From NCBI RefSeq assembly GCF_019059575.1, contig NW_024881857.1, positions 310,001 to 374,000 of the forward strand: a stretch of 64,000 bases of DNA, written 5' to 3'. The stretch comes from Amphibalanus amphitrite (Eukaryota; Arthropoda; Thecostraca; Balanomorpha; Balanidae). The position numbers were made by a program, and so were the translations under genes. Below, in pieces: positions 12,101-27,100 of the stretch; the stretch's first letter is position 1; each line of letters starts with the position of its first letter. The notes under the pieces were generated by a model that did not search any database, had not been told where the DNA came from, and worked only from the letters and a program-made list of their open reading frames with translations.

Positions 12101-15100
12101 CGCTACGAGGTCTAGAATTGCTGAAAATTGAGTTTGAAAATTTGACGTCATCAATTTTGAACAGTTTTTTCGCTATAACTTGGCCAAAAAAAAGAGGTAT
12201 CAATCTCAAATTTGGTATGTAGATAGAAGGCGGTAAGGACTATCACATATATTCCGGTTTTTTCGAAATTCAAATTTTTTTTGGATTTTTTGGCTATTAT
12301 ATTCAAAAAAAAATTTTTTTGATTTTTGGGGGTCAAAATCCAAAAATTTCAAAAATCCGAGATAGCAGTTTTGTAGCCCTGTCCATTCTACAGCTTTTAT
12401 CTCTGTATCATTTTTCTGTATTTGCAAAGCTATAGGCCTGATAGCTCTTCCCGCGAAACCCTTTTTTGGGTCGAAAACGGCAGAACATGATGTCACTCTG
12501 ACGTCATTTCCGGCCAACCTATCGTAGCCTTTGGAAAAATTTTTGGTCACAATGTGTAAAATTGATGTCCGGGAGGGTACTGAAAGTTTGGTGACGATCG
12601 GCGCAGTGGTTCTGGAGATATATCGAAAAGTCTGGAGGGGGGGCAAAAAATAGCCCCCCCCCACCAGGTCGCGGGTTAAGCTATCCACTAAATTCCAAAC
12701 AAATGACTCCTGCAATTGGACAGATTTGTCAAACAGCTGTCATTTCAGCCGTCAAATATAGCATGGAAGACGAAGATGTCATTTTCTACAGCCATTGACT
12801 GGGGACAGCGTACTTCGAAACCACCACACGGAGTCATCGGCGTGTCAAATAGTCTTCCAGACGGCTGCTAAACACACATCCGGCACTCTCACATGACCCG
12901 AGAGAGACCACAGTCACGAACAGCCCACGGCACAAAGAGCTCCCAGAAGGTAGCAGTCGGGTCTGAGTCAGCCGCAGTTGTTTACATAATCGGCCCGCGA
13001 TCTAGTCAGGCGTGACTGCCAAAGCGGAATTTCCTCTGGTCAGACACCTGAACTTTTAAAAACGCTGTGAAATTCGCTCAACGAAGCGCTGCTTGTTTTT
13101 GCTTCCGGGTCAACAGCCGCATCAAAAGAGCGGCGGCGCTTTCACGCCTGACTGGGAATCACAGCGTCAATTTGGGGCACGAAACGCGTGTGCGGGCGAG
13201 GTATGACGCTAATTTCGTCCGTTAAGATGCTAATATACGGCTTGTCGGTCGAGGTAAAACAGGAAATGGGATTCATAAACAGGCGCCAGGTTTCAGGTCT
13301 GCTGGAACTGTACGCGCTTGCACAATCTGTGACCTATGGGACGACTGCCAGCGCGGCCCCGCAGCGGCTGACGGGAGGGACAGGTGAGACATCTGTTCCG
13401 GATTCACCGCGGACGGCAGCCACCAATCAGCCGCAAAGCACGCGGCCGTAAGGCAACAGACGCAAACGCTGGCTTGAAACGAACCACACCGTGATAGTTA
13501 GGTTTTGCTAAGGGCTGATGGCCAATTTCAACAGCAACACCTAGCATCTATTGATATTGGCTGAAATCCCATGAACTGACATCAGAACTAGCCCATCCCT
13601 GGAAAAGCTTCATATTACGCTTGCCAGAAACAAAGTTTATCGCCACTGCTGAGTGATAATCCATTCCATACCGGTTAACCCTCCCCACTCACCGAGCTCT
13701 TTGCAGACATCGATGACGGCGTTGAAGCACTTTGCGCTGAAGTCGACGCGGCAGTCGAGGTGGCGCAGGTCGGGCAACTGCACGCGCAGCGTTTTGTGCA
13801 TGGGCGTGAAGGTGAGCGTGGCCTCGGCATCCACGCTGTATTGGTCCAGCGTGGACTTCGTGCGCAGCAGCCACTGGTTCCGATCGGGCCAGAAGAGCGC
13901 GTGGTCCGACCAGTCATGGCCCTCTGCAAACGGACAGGGGAGACAATCCGTCAGACACTGCAGTCAAAAACACAGCGCTGGATACAGCAGACTCACAAAA
14001 CACGCCAGTCGACAAACGAGCGCGACTTTTTCGACTCAGACGGCTGACGAGTGATGACGAAAGTTGGCCAAAGTTGGTGACACCCAATCAGCGATATCGT
14101 CGGTCGCGCTGCGTAAGGAGATACCGTTTTTGGAATGCCGGTTGCGTAAAAAGAGATCGTTTATGTCGTGCCGTAACAGAAGCCGAATGAGCCAGTCAAA
14201 AAGCACGCCGCGGAAGCCGGCTATCCGTATCCGAGTCAGCCCCATTTCACCCCTGCCCCCCACCCGCAGCTAACATGACCTGGAAGCCGCGAAGCGCTGC
14301 CATACATGGTCATTACCGTCTGCGGCCTACCAAACCCGTAAAACGTATGGGCGACGCTGCATTATGCATATGGCAGCGGCGCCTGGCTGGGCGAAGGACG
14401 TCTGTCAGAGATACCTCAGCAATCGACGAAAGAGGCGCAGACTCACTCGGCACCCGCCGCCTGCTCGTAACGCAAACAGCCGCAGTGTGGTAATTAATGG
14501 CGCCTATCAGCGGTACTCATAACTCTGTGGCGGTGGATCGGAATCAATCTGAGTCTATCCGCGGACTGGCGTTCGACGCATGCGGCGCGCGCATTACCGC
14601 CGATCCGACAGAGCGCGTCACAACACACAAATAAATCAGACACGATCTGAGGAGAGAGCAGTGGGGGAGGAGGGAGGGGCGCTGCTCTGCGGCGGGAGGA
14701 GGCGGCGAGAGGACAGCCGACAGCGGGCCGGGCGGCGTCCAAAGATAGACCGTCGGTCGGGCCCGCTGGCTCCGAGCGCCGCCACCGTGTCGGGACCGAC
14801 GGAGGGGCGTCAACACCCGACTGCCGACAGGAGCCACCGCCGACCGACAGGACCTTGTCATTGACCTCTGGCGGTCAACCGGCTGCCGGTCAGGCCAGAC
14901 GGGGCGTCCCAGTGTCTGACAAACTGTCTGGGTCGACACACTCGGAGCCGCGCCAACTGAGGACAGCTCTCCGCTCATGGGGCGGCCCGCAAAGCCCGAC
15001 AGAACGCCCGGCCAAAACAGTCAGGGCTCAGGAGCGCCTATCCACCGAGCGTCGTCAGGCCTCTACCAATTGCGCACTTCTCTCTCCATAGTGATTTCGA

Positions 15101-18100
15101 AATCTCGCTGCAACGGAATGGCCACCATTTGGCAAACAGTGTGGTGCCCAATGTCAACAGGAATTCAATAAAGTCCCTGTGGGATATACAGCAGAGTTTG
15201 CAGATAAGGCTGGCTCGGCTGACATTTTGAAACGGGCGACCACGACAAACAACATGAGAGAGAACACAAATATGTCTGCTGATGGCCTCTTTGCCAGGAT
15301 CAGTTATCAGCTTCTATAGTTAGCTGATAGCTCTACAAAGTGGGATCTCGAAGAACCCCGTCTAACTCACGTTGTATCTAAAACAGGCCAGCTTACACCT
15401 GGCGGCTCGCGGGTCCACTGAACACGGAACAGCCCCGCACCATCCACCATCTCACCGCTCTAATTGGACAGCCAGCTGCCACGGCCGGTGGCGGCGGAGG
15501 CGCGTTCGCTGCCGGGCGCCAAAGCAGCACGCCTGAGTGCTGCCGCCAGACGCGCTAACTGGCTGCCGACCTGCCCAGCAGCGACCCCCGCAGCTGCAGA
15601 ACTACTGAAACCAGCAGGGCGGCGGACGGACGAGACGGACGGAGCAGAGCCGCCCATTAAGCCGCCATCCTGCTCGCCGCTCTGGGCAGCTTCCCCAAAT
15701 ACATCTGACATCTCTGTGGCTGCCAAGTCCAGGTCCAGCTCGGCCAGAAGCTCTCGGCCGGAGCCGGGTCAGACCAGCTCAGTGCAGTGGCCGGTGGCCC
15801 GCGGAGCCGCCCCGCCACCACTCTCTGACGGACAGGTGTGGGCGCGCCAGACGCGAGCCGTCAGACACAGCACCCACCCACCCGCGCCCGAGCACCCTCC
15901 GTCGGCGGATCAAAGGACGCGCTGGGCTGTTTGATGGTGAAGGATGCCACGCTTCACATTCCGAGACGGTTTGCGATGTCATGCATGCACTCAGCAAGAC
16001 AACCGCAGTGTCGCTGACGTCGTGAAAATACAAAACCGCACAGCGCATTCGCCAAATTCGCCAGCTTCATTTGATCTTTGTCATGTCCTATGATTAAGTT
16101 GACCCTGGAAGCCTTTGTTGTTGGATCCGATGTGCGCAGTACGTATTTGGATGTCAGTACAGTTAATGTTTCAAGGCTTTACGACCGCATCCATAGCCGC
16201 TCAATAAACAGCGGGAGGTCACGTAACCACGTCGAGACCGCACCGCTCACTGTGGTGGCTGCTCGTTTATGGCTGCATTGTTCGGTCAGGTTTAATCATC
16301 GACTACAGAGGCTAAATGGTTCGACGGCCCACTAGGCCGGGGGCAATCGGACGAGACAGATCCGGATGGGGTTGTCATCGGTGGGTTTGTTAACTGTATT
16401 AGAGGACTCAGTTCAGGTCGCTGGACGCTGGTTGTCACAAGATTATTCCTCGATGCGGTCCTCAACACCATAAGGGATGACGGACGGACAGCCAGACACT
16501 CACTGGACGCTCGCTGGCAGGTTTAACCCTATTCCTGGCGGGCTCCGCCGGGACAAGAAACTGGCGGGGGGGGGGGGGCCGATTCGGCCCCCCCCCCTGA
16601 GATCTCGAGAACGAAGCAAGATAGCGACAAGCGGTAAACGGCATCGGATACGCACGGCCAAGATCTACAATTTTTACTAAGGTCACTTTCAGGTCAGGTC
16701 AAAGATGACGTCACAGGGGTCGAAAAAGTCAAAATGGCGGCACTAGATATGGAGAGAGTTTTTCTCGAATAACTTTCGAATTAATCAAGATAGGAACAAA
16801 CTAAGGGCATCATCGTGATCCTCTCGTCAATCCGCATCGAATGATATATATGTTGACCTCGAAAGGTCAAGGTCAAAGGTTGACCTCAGGTCACGTGACC
16901 TCGAGGTCATCATGTATATCATTCGATGCGTCTTGACGAGCTGAACACAATGAGACCATCCACGCGTCTGTATCTTGTTCCTGTACGGAGTTATTGGCCA
17001 AAAACCTTTGGTGACCTATGATGACGTCACATGACCTCACAGCTGCCCAACAGCAAAACAGACCTCAAGGTAGTGAAGGTTGATCGTATATGAAGTCATG
17101 TATGGTATATGGGGCCATTCCGACCCGTTTTAGTGGTAAAAACAGGGAGTTGATTTTTCCCCCATTGACTTATAATGGGGAGGTCGCGAAATTGACCTGA
17201 CCTTAGGTCACCGATATCAAAATTCCGAGATATACAAATTGCACATACTGGTACCCTAACTAAACCCTGAAGAGAAGAAATTGATCGGTCAAAAACTCTA
17301 GCTCTGGCGTGATTGCAAACTTTTCTGAGGTAGCGTCACCAAACCGCCTCTGGTGACCTGACCTGAGGTCAGATCAACTCAAAATTTTCAGACATGTTGC
17401 GTAGAAGCCTTTTAGGAAAAGTCAGAAAATTTGAGCTTCCTAGCTCAACGCGTTTGGGAGATATAACCAAAAAACCTCAGGGGGGGGGGCTCCTGAGGCC
17501 CCCCCGCCAGGAATAGGGTTAAGATTCCATTCCTGGATCATTCGTTGGGTTTAGAAATCAATAGATGATGCCATGCACTGTTGTTGATCACAGAAGATAG
17601 CGAAAATGAGGTTAACAAAACAGCTGCAACCAGCAACTTTATGCTTAAAGAATCGTTCGTACTTGAAACTGCTCGTTATTCGATACGTTTCTGTTTTTGT
17701 CAGGGTTTCGTTTTTCAAAAGCTGTGGTTGTAAATGTTCATGGACCTTCTATATTACATAAGCATTAAATCGCTGGACGATGAACTCCCATCCCACCGCC
17801 TTCCTCCCAGCGTCTGACCTCCTAGCTATGGCGGTCGGCGGCGGGGCGGCTGCGCCAAGGCCCGACACTATCTCCCCTGGGATAACTCATCTGGGAACGT
17901 AAACTTCCAGCCGGCACGGCCTACGAGGACTTCATCGGACCTCTGCAGCTGTCTGGCGGGTGGGATACCCGACTCAGCCTGGCGAGAGTCGCCGGCCGCC
18001 CGGGACCGGAGAGAGCTGCGCGCAGGGGCGGACCCGGCCCGAGCGGTCGTACCGGGGCAGGGCGGCACCGCCACAGCCGAGCAGATACCATCGGTACGGC

Positions 18101-21100
18101 CGCCTCCTCACTCATCCGTCAGGCGGGCACAGCGCGGCGCTCTTCTGATTAATCCGGCGGCCCGGCCATAGCCAACCCCAGGCCCAGTGCCGCAGAACAT
18201 CGCAGGTCACCGAGGCTACACGGGTTATACAGGTAGGTTGGGTCACACAGGCCGCTCGGGTCACAGAGGCCGCTCAGGTCAGACTGGCCGGTCGGGGTTC
18301 AGCACGAGCACACCGGCCGACAAATGGTATCATAATGCTCATTAGCTTAATTAGATCCTGTTGTGTTTTCGGCCACATGCACACCGAGCCGGTGCCGACA
18401 AAGCAGTGGCCAGGCAGCGAAAAACCGGCCGCAAAACTGGTCAGGTCAGCCTTCCAGGAATCGGATGGAAGTCGCGACCGTTTTGGGTACCTGATACCCG
18501 ATCACAGATGCCGCGACGATGGCTGCATCGTCCGTCACTGATTGCGATCATAAAGCCACGAACAGACCGGCTGCCACAACGTTGCAAAAGGTGGCAGAGC
18601 TCGATACGTCTGGCCCCGCTCGATATAAGGCTGGCACGGCTCGTTACGGGGCAGGCACGGCTCGTTAGAAGGCTGGCACAGCTAGATGTAAGACTGGGAC
18701 ACTTCATTCACACCATTAAAGCGATACTGAGTTGGCAGAGATCCAGATGTAACCACCAACCACCACATCAAATCCTGCTCCAGCTGCCGCAGCTCTGCAC
18801 CAGCTATCACAGCTGGATACAGGGCTGGCATAGCTAGCCAATGGGCTGGCTCTGCACCAGCTTCCCCGGCTCGATACAGCCCTGCCGCAGCTCGATACAG
18901 CTCGGTCGCAGCCCGGCCGCAGCTCGGCGACCCGAGGTCACGGTGCCGTGTTTATTTGGCCATCAGACGAGCCGCAGACACCTGGCCTATCGGTTACGAG
19001 CGGCTCGAATGGCGCCCTCAGCAGGGCCAATGCCGATGGGGTCTGTAGATAACCACAAGGTCTGCCCTCGCCATAGATTGGTGTCACGGGCGGGAAGACA
19101 CCGAACATAGCTCAGCATGGAAGCACTGGCAAGCCGGGCTAAAACACATCACCTCGCGACCTATCCTAGCTAGTAGCTATCACATCAAGAAGCTACGTTA
19201 AAAAAGCGTATGTTGGTGAAAGCTTGAAGCGTAGCTTAAAAATGAGTTGGTAGAGTGGAAAAAATGAACTTTCGATCGTACCCAAGTCTAACGAACATAT
19301 CCAGGATTATACGCACACAGTGAGAAAATGCTCGCTTTTTGTGCTAGAACAGCTGCGTCTGATGGTAATGTGATCCCTGATCTGCCTCCAGCCCTCGTGA
19401 TCGGCGACCATCGGGCCATTTACGGGCCGCCCAGCCTCCCACCTCCAGCGCCGATTGTATATCGCGCGTGTAAGCGATCTCGCCATTACAGAGACCCGGC
19501 TCGCCCCCACACACACGCACACGCACGGTGAAAGGCCGGGCGGCTGGAGCCGTTAGCCGTCAAACACCGATCGCCGGTCGCTTCCACTAGCTTATTCGTG
19601 AGTTTGTCGATGTCGTCGCTGATTCAAGAGAACATAATTGGAGTCAGCAGGGCTTGTTGAGCTCGTGGTCAAAGGAGTGTTTGATGCCGGTTCACGTGCC
19701 GGCCGGTGTGGCAGCGTGACACGGCGGTCAGCCGGCGGGCCCCGCAGGTCACGGGGGTTACGGGGTCACCAGGGCCGGCCGCGGCCGGTCGCTCGCCCAC
19801 GGAGAAAGGCCGCCAGCCGGCCCTCAAAGGAACACTGTCACCTTCACCGGGAACAGGCGGGGTTCGGGGCCACACGATTCTGATAGCAAAACCGCGATAG
19901 CGGGGCATACAAACTACCCTGGAGTGTGCTCCTGGCAAAGACTGAGCAACGGCCGTGTCAACACTTCCTCTCCTTTCACTTTCCGTTCTTTTTCTGTCAA
20001 TGACAGCCAATCAGTGCCTTTTCTAATCGTGACAGCTAAACAGTGATATCGGAGTACGCTCACGTCTGCGCCGGCACAGCACACGGCTACACAAACGAAG
20101 CGCTTTCATCCGGCATCATTGGGCCCCGGGGAATTTCGTCTCGGCCTTTCTCCGTCGACTCGCCGTGTCATTGGGCCGTCAGCAGGCTGTGGCTGTCGCC
20201 ACTGAGGCGGGGGCGGGGGCGGGGGCGGGTGGTGGAGAGCGCGCCGCTTTGTGTGCCAGCCTGCAGCAGTGTCCACAGCCAGCACAGCACACTGGATAGG
20301 GCCGGCACAGCGCGGCCCGCCCGACGGCGCAAAACACCGGGTCGCACAATAGCGGCCGGCAGTCGGCAAAAAGGCGCCGCCGCACTGGAGAGCCCTCGGC
20401 AGCGGCGGCCCTGGAGGCGCGCCTGGGTCGTGCACCCGTCATAGAGCGCGCCGTCATGGACTAGGCGAGCAAGAGCGGGGCTTTTGTGCTAGGACCTTAC
20501 GGCCAGCGGTCGGTGGGCACAGAGGAAATGGACAGTGGAGATAAGAGGCCGGATGACATCCGCAGCCTCTCAGGCTGAGCCTCTCCCTCCATTCCATATA
20601 ACACACGCCAGCCTCAAGTATTCTGCGACCTAGGAGCCAAACAGCCATTCATCAAAAGGCAAAGTAGCTAATAGATGCGCTGAATACCATGAAACTCATT
20701 TTAAGTGGAATTGGAGAAATAAATCAACGTATCACAGCGAGCTGTCATGAAGTCCATGACCATAATTAAAATGTGGAGAGAGTGGGCCCACCAGCTGAGA
20801 GGAAGACCATTTGGCGTGACCTAATAGGCAGCGCCCGCCCACCTCCGGCATAAAGCCGCCCGCTCGTCCACTGCGGACCTCCGGGCGGCCCACTCCCAGC
20901 CGTGGCAGGTTAGTCTGTGGTCCCGGCAGGTCTCTCCCAGGACTCGGACCGCGCCGTGCCGCGCCCAGTTCACAAACAGCTCCACCGTCCACACACCGGC
21001 ACCGCCTCGGTGGCCGCCGCGCAGGGACGTCCGGCGAGTGAGGTGGCGTCACCCAGCGCCGTCATCCGGCCGACCTGATCAGCACCCTGGGCACGTCCCA

Positions 21101-24100
21101 CCGCCGGGGCCTCCGCCTTGACCCACAAACGGGCCGCCGAACAACAGAGACGGACGGCCGGGGTCGACGAGGGAGGGGAGGGGAGATGGACGAGTCAGAG
21201 CTCGGGATTGCTACAAGGTTCTGTTCTGATCCGAGCGCGGTGCGATTGGCAACATCACCCCCTGGGTAGCGCCAAAGAGACCGAGACGGGGCACGGGACG
21301 GGGCACGGCCCGACGGGACGGCACCCAACTGGGGGAAGATCCGGGTGATGAGCGGGAGAGCCCGGCCGGCGGTCCCGACCACAGCAGCCGGCCGGGAGGG
21401 TGCAGTCCCGTGAGATCATCACTGACTACGTCACTTCATTCCCTCCCTCCCTCTCCCTCTCCGTCTCCGTCCGGCGCGGCGAACCGCAGCTGCTTCCTCC
21501 CACCATGAGTTGGCTTCCCTCTCCGACAGGATGACACCACGTCACACACCCACCCACAACTCAGGCAGTGCGCGCGGCTCCAGTTGACCCGCGCACGGAG
21601 GTCACCAGAGTGCACAGCGGCGGTCACCTAACCACCCTCTAACAGCGCGCAATGGAGACAGACAGCCCGCTAACAAAGCACGGCCCGGTGTCGGCCGATT
21701 AACGGCTGTGGGCCGGCTGTGATTTATCGGCGCGGGAAAGGAGCGCCGGGCCGGTCGCGGTGAGCCGTATTGCACACTGAAGGCCCTGAAGGCCACGGCC
21801 GGCGGGCAGGTGTGTGTGCCAGGGCAGGAAGTCCGCCGGCCGCAGCGGGTCGCAGCGGACCGCAGCGGTCCCACCGACGCTGTGAGCAGCCAGCCGCGGC
21901 GCACGGTGCGGGCACGGCACGGCGCTCCGGGCACGGCTCGAGCGCCGTCCGAGACCGACCGCTCGCCGAGCAGCGGTCTCGCCGTGACGCCGCCGGGACC
22001 GCTGCGCCCACGGCGGCCGCCAGAGCTAACGGGGAGGCTCCACTCAGTCGGTTCGCGGCGCCGCGGGCCGATCAGTGGGTGAGGCGTCCACCGACTCACC
22101 GTCACGCAACTGGGGTGTAATGGTGCAGAAGCTGTCCGCCGGAATGGAACGGGTGGGCCGCGCGCACACGCCAAACGGGGAGGGGCGCTGGCATGCGAGC
22201 ACGAGCGCTGAGTGAGATCTCCATATATGGTCAGACTGCGGCACTGGCAAGGTCACAGGCCAGTGAGTCCTGATCTGCAATCTGCAGCCGCCATCTGACG
22301 TGAATGGCTGCAGGGTTTCCGCCGGGCGGAGCGCGCTCTCTGTTCCGCGCATTATCACACAGTCCATCACTGAAACTAAGGGCGGTGCTAGATAGTAGAA
22401 CTGGCGGATAAAGTCCTTCCTCAGTCGGCCAACGGCTGGCGCGTTACATGCCGGTGATCAACCGAATACAGACAATTAACATAACCCCGAGCACCTGGCG
22501 GACGGGCGACAGCCGACATAACCTGTCTGCAACGACGCTTTATGGGGCCATAAAATCAAACACCCGAAAGGGGAGCACACAAGTCGCAAATGAATTGAGT
22601 ACATAAAAGGTAACAAAGAGCCTCCGTGATGAAATTTTAAAGAATTGGCTAATAACTCATCAACAAAGCTACATCGTTCACGCTAGCAGGCAGTAAACGA
22701 ATGATTCAATGTAGCCCGTCGGCCAAGCATAAAATGCAATTTCCTATCAACGAACTCAAACAATAGCAAATGACCACCCAAGCCAGCACTAACGTAGCAT
22801 TGTCCTACACGTCAGCGCCTCGTCCTTTCTTCAACAAAAGGACATACATCAGACGCGAAATCGTGGCCTCTGCCCGCGACCACTGTCCTCCAACTAACAC
22901 ACAGACACAATACAGCGCACGACCAGGACGACCGCACAGTGTTCGGAGCCAGCGGCAGGGGCAGGCGGTCTCCTGGGAGCTGCTGTGACAGATCAGTCGA
23001 AAACAAGATCGGAGGTGTGATAACCACCGCGCTGGAGGCGACAGACGAGCACAGGGAACCTCATAGGTGGCTGGATACAAACGGTGTATCGCTGTCCCGC
23101 TATGTGCAGCGGTTCACGAGACAGTGCACAATGGAACACAGGCGACTGCAAGAGCACACTGCACAGAGCACAATGCACGACACAAGCGAGAGCACACAGT
23201 AGAACACAGGTAACCCCAAACAGCGAAATGCACACGACCGCACACAGCAGAACACATACTCCCTAAACAGTGTTGCAAATCGCTACATGTCAGTTGTCAC
23301 ACACCGTACCCCGCTCTAACAGAAAAAAGTACGCGGCGAAAGTCCACGGCCCGCTGAGCCGGCTAACGGAAGTTGCAGACCGCACCCGGGCCGGAAGTTT
23401 GATGACGTTGGCAGCTGGGGCGACATGGCGCTGGTGGCAGCGGAAGGGGCGTGCTCGTGGCCGCGCTCGGAAGCGGGGGCGGGGGCGGGTTCAACAGGTG
23501 GCCGCGCTAGTCTGGCGGCTGGCCGCCATCCAGCGTGCAGGCGTCTGATCAGAAGAGTCGACCCCTGCAGCGCTGGCCGCCCACCCGCAGTGGCAGACAC
23601 CTGTACTGCGCGGCGCCGGCCGAACGGTCGTCCATCCACCCTTGCCCGCCGACCGGTGCTGTCCGGTGTCACCCCGCGCGGCACGGCGCCGCCGAAAACC
23701 CTGCCGGACCAGTCTGGCAGCGATCCGGCCCGGTCGGACTCGGTGTCACGACCGGCGCGGCACGCCGTGCAAAGGTAGCCGAGACAGGATGTCGAGAGGG
23801 GATTGGTCCGAGCCGAGACGCCTCCCTGGCGTTCCGTGACCGTCACGGGAACATCCGTGACACAGCCGTGATATGGTCGTGACGAAACCGTGATAGGGTC
23901 GTGACGCATCTCTGGAACACACCGAATCACTCCTGGATATCCTATCCAGTCACCATCCTATCTCCGCAAACTCAGCACCGAGTCATACTGAGTCGTACCA
24001 GCCCTGAGTCATCGCGCAGTTGAGTCGCTGAAGTTCCGGAGATGTTGCGACAGATACAATTTAGACCTGCCCGGAGCAGCGATCGGCCCGGTACGTGACT

Positions 24101-27100
24101 CACATAATGAGCGAGCATACCGGCCCGAACGCTAATCTGAACATACAGCGCCGCGGTGGGCAGCGAACAATGCGCCTTGTTCTGCTAATCTCCAGTAGCC
24201 AGATGAATCACATAATGGACATAACCGTACATAACATAACATCGAACGCAACGTCATCATTAAATGACTGGTGTTAATTGACTTCCGTACACAAAGGAAA
24301 GTTGATTGGTTGGTAAAATTGTTGAACAGGTGGCCGTAATGGAAAAACTCTTTCCATAACAAGCCTCCTATGGCCTCCTGCACCACCGCACTCATCCCAA
24401 TCGTCGAGGAGCGGCGCCTATACAGCAATCACCGGGCTGCTCCAGGTTGTTCCATGCAGCGGGGTGTCAGCCTGCAGCAGTGCAGCGGTCCCCGGCCGGC
24501 GCCAGACACCGGTCCAGCCCGGTCCGGCACACGGCGGCAGGTGAGTCACCCCGACTCGGAGAATCCCACGGGGCCGGCGGCCAGCGCGGCGGCCGGCTCA
24601 CGAGGCGGCAAACGGCTGGCTGACTGTTCATAACAGTCAGGCCACGGCACAAGGACTCGGGGACACGCTGAGGCCGGCCTGGGCCGCGGCGTCAGTCGAC
24701 AAAAAGCTCGGGTCGCCGCCGCCTTTTCATAGTTCGTTACCGTGCACCTTTCACCAGTCGACAGCCGGCATCGACGGCTTGCGTCGTGTAGAGGAAAGGG
24801 GCGGCGGCGGCGAGGCAGCGGCGGCCGATCGTCCCTCCCTCGCCGGGCGGTCTGACCCCAGGGCAGGCACGGGTCTGCAGGCAGACGACCCACCGAGACC
24901 GGCGTCTGATCCTCCGCGCCAGACAGGGCGCGGCTCGTCACTAACAGGCTAATCCTCTGTATGCAGCGGTGACTGTCGGGCCGCATTGGCAGCAGCGCCC
25001 ACCAGCGGCGCCGGAGCCGTCAGACACGGCACCTCCGCCCCGCGGGAGCTCGGTCCGCCCACCCGCACCGACCGGCCTGTCCGGCGCGGCTTCACACACA
25101 GCACCCATGGCCGTGCGGCCCAGTGACCTTTCTGCTCTCTCAGCGGGCGGCGGGCGGCCCACAATCAGCACCAGTAAACAGCAGGGGCGCGGGCCGGGCC
25201 GGGCCGGGCGCTCGCAGCCGCCACCGTTTACGTTGGCCGAGTCTGAGAGAGAAGAGCACCTTGACATGTATGTGAGCTGGCAGGCGGCGGCGGCGCAGCT
25301 CAGCCAGCAGCTGTGGGCTATAGATAGACCCGGTGCCGACACGGAGGAGCCGCGCACGGCGTCCGCCGTCCGTCAGCCGGCACTCTATCACAGTCACCCA
25401 TTACACCGGACGCCGGAGCAGCCTCCACGCAGAGGATGGCCACGGACGGAGATGACGTCACCGGGGCAGACGCAGCCGGCCGGAAGGAACGATAGGCAGC
25501 ACGCACACGCAGAGGTGTTCGCGAAACACTGGAGGATGCGGTTCCAGCAGCGCTTCCGTGGTTACGATGACGTGGAGTCCTCTGACGAGTGATGAACCAC
25601 ATCTTCGTAATAGTGAATACATGGAAGCCCATAGATCCAATGATTTTGGAGCGTTGCCAATCGCGTATCACTCGATGAAGTCATCGTCTTCAGAATAGAA
25701 GCGGAGACGACGATCGAGCACAAACATGATAAGGATTTCAGCGCCAACAAAAGTCACCCATTCCTGCGAGCCTTTCCCAATCGTTATCCAAAACGTTATC
25801 AAAATGACTCTAATCGTCATCGCGGCAAAACATTTTCACTCAACGATTACCAGAGTTGCAAAAGCACACATAATTGATTGCACCTGTCATAGGAACAGTG
25901 ATGCAGCCCGCAGTACTAATCCCCCGGCGTCTCATCATTGCCAATGCCCGCCCAGTTTTATGGGCCTCCCTGTCGCCACGCCTCAGATACAAATAGCAGA
26001 GTCTCTGCGGCGACATTTGACAACAGCACAAATACGCACTATCCCACACGAGGCTCCTTGTAAAGATAGCAGCGCATTTGAACAGCGAGTACAGCTATCG
26101 CCTGTCCGCAGCTCTTGTTCCGGCCGTTATAAACGCAGACCGTGCTTCAAACGAAACTTGGCGCCCGATAGATATCCACTCAGCTGGCTGTTTCAAAACA
26201 TTCTCGGCGGGTGTTTGGCTGGCTAAAAATCATTTTCACGTCTCAAGGACGACAAGCGAGCTGTTCGACCGCCAGCAGCTGATCGATGGCGGGGTCGGGT
26301 CGGTGGCGAGCCGCGGCACCGCCCACAATCACCACCGGATCGTCCGATCGGCCCTGCCGACCTCGTACGGAATCTCACAGTCCCCCAGTGTCTGCTCGCG
26401 CCTCAGCTGCCTACCAAACAGGTTGATCTACACAGACACCGGCTGGTTGGTGTAGCAGTCGGCCATTCGGACTGCTTTGTTGGCACGTAGACCCTGGATC
26501 CATCCATTGGCGTTCCTTCAGCCAGCTCTTTTGGCACGGACAAGAGCACCAGGCACCCTCGCGCCTGACATCTGGCGGCTAAGCGCAACCCTGGCAAGGC
26601 GCGACCACGACTCGGGCTAGGTGCGGCTTTGTCTGACTCGCCTGCGCTCTACCGTCTCCAGTTTTATCTCGACTCATTACCTCAATCTTGTTCGCTCTGT
26701 CGCTCTGACCTCATCTCCCCCTCACTCTAATAGAGGCACTCTGACTTTGACCTCGTCCCCACCTCCGCGTCTATTCTGAACAGGTCCCGTCTTTATCTGC
26801 TCTCTGGGAGGATAGACAGACACCTGGCTGGCTGGCGGGCTGCCCTCCACCCAGAGTGGGCGGCCACCTCCTGCCGCCAGTGACGCCCGTCTCTGACATC
26901 AACAATCGCACTGGCCCACCGCCAGGACGCCCTGCCGGCCGCTGGGCGGTGGGACGGCCGCTGGGCGGTGGGTGGTGGGACGGTTGGCGGTGGGACGGCC
27001 GCTGGGCGGTGGGCGGTGGGTGGTGGGTGGTGGGACGGGCGGAGGGCGGTTGGCGGCCTGCAGCTCCGGCAGTGAAAAGGCCGAGGAAACGGTGCAGCCG

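Noticed and set aside
12206..12715. 169-codon minus-strand open frame across a TTAA element, as a possible transposase
   Set aside because: No DDE or DNA-binding motif; the related copy at 39735-40904 has the same stretch ([16 protein letters not shown]) broken into shorter frames, so the similarity is DNA-level.
15460..15780. Minus-strand stretch reading [20 protein letters not shown], a possible nested exon
   Set aside because: Composition is protein-like for a short part, but no good donor/acceptor pair was found, the rest is Ala/Arg low complexity, and kindlin exons on either side are already in phase.
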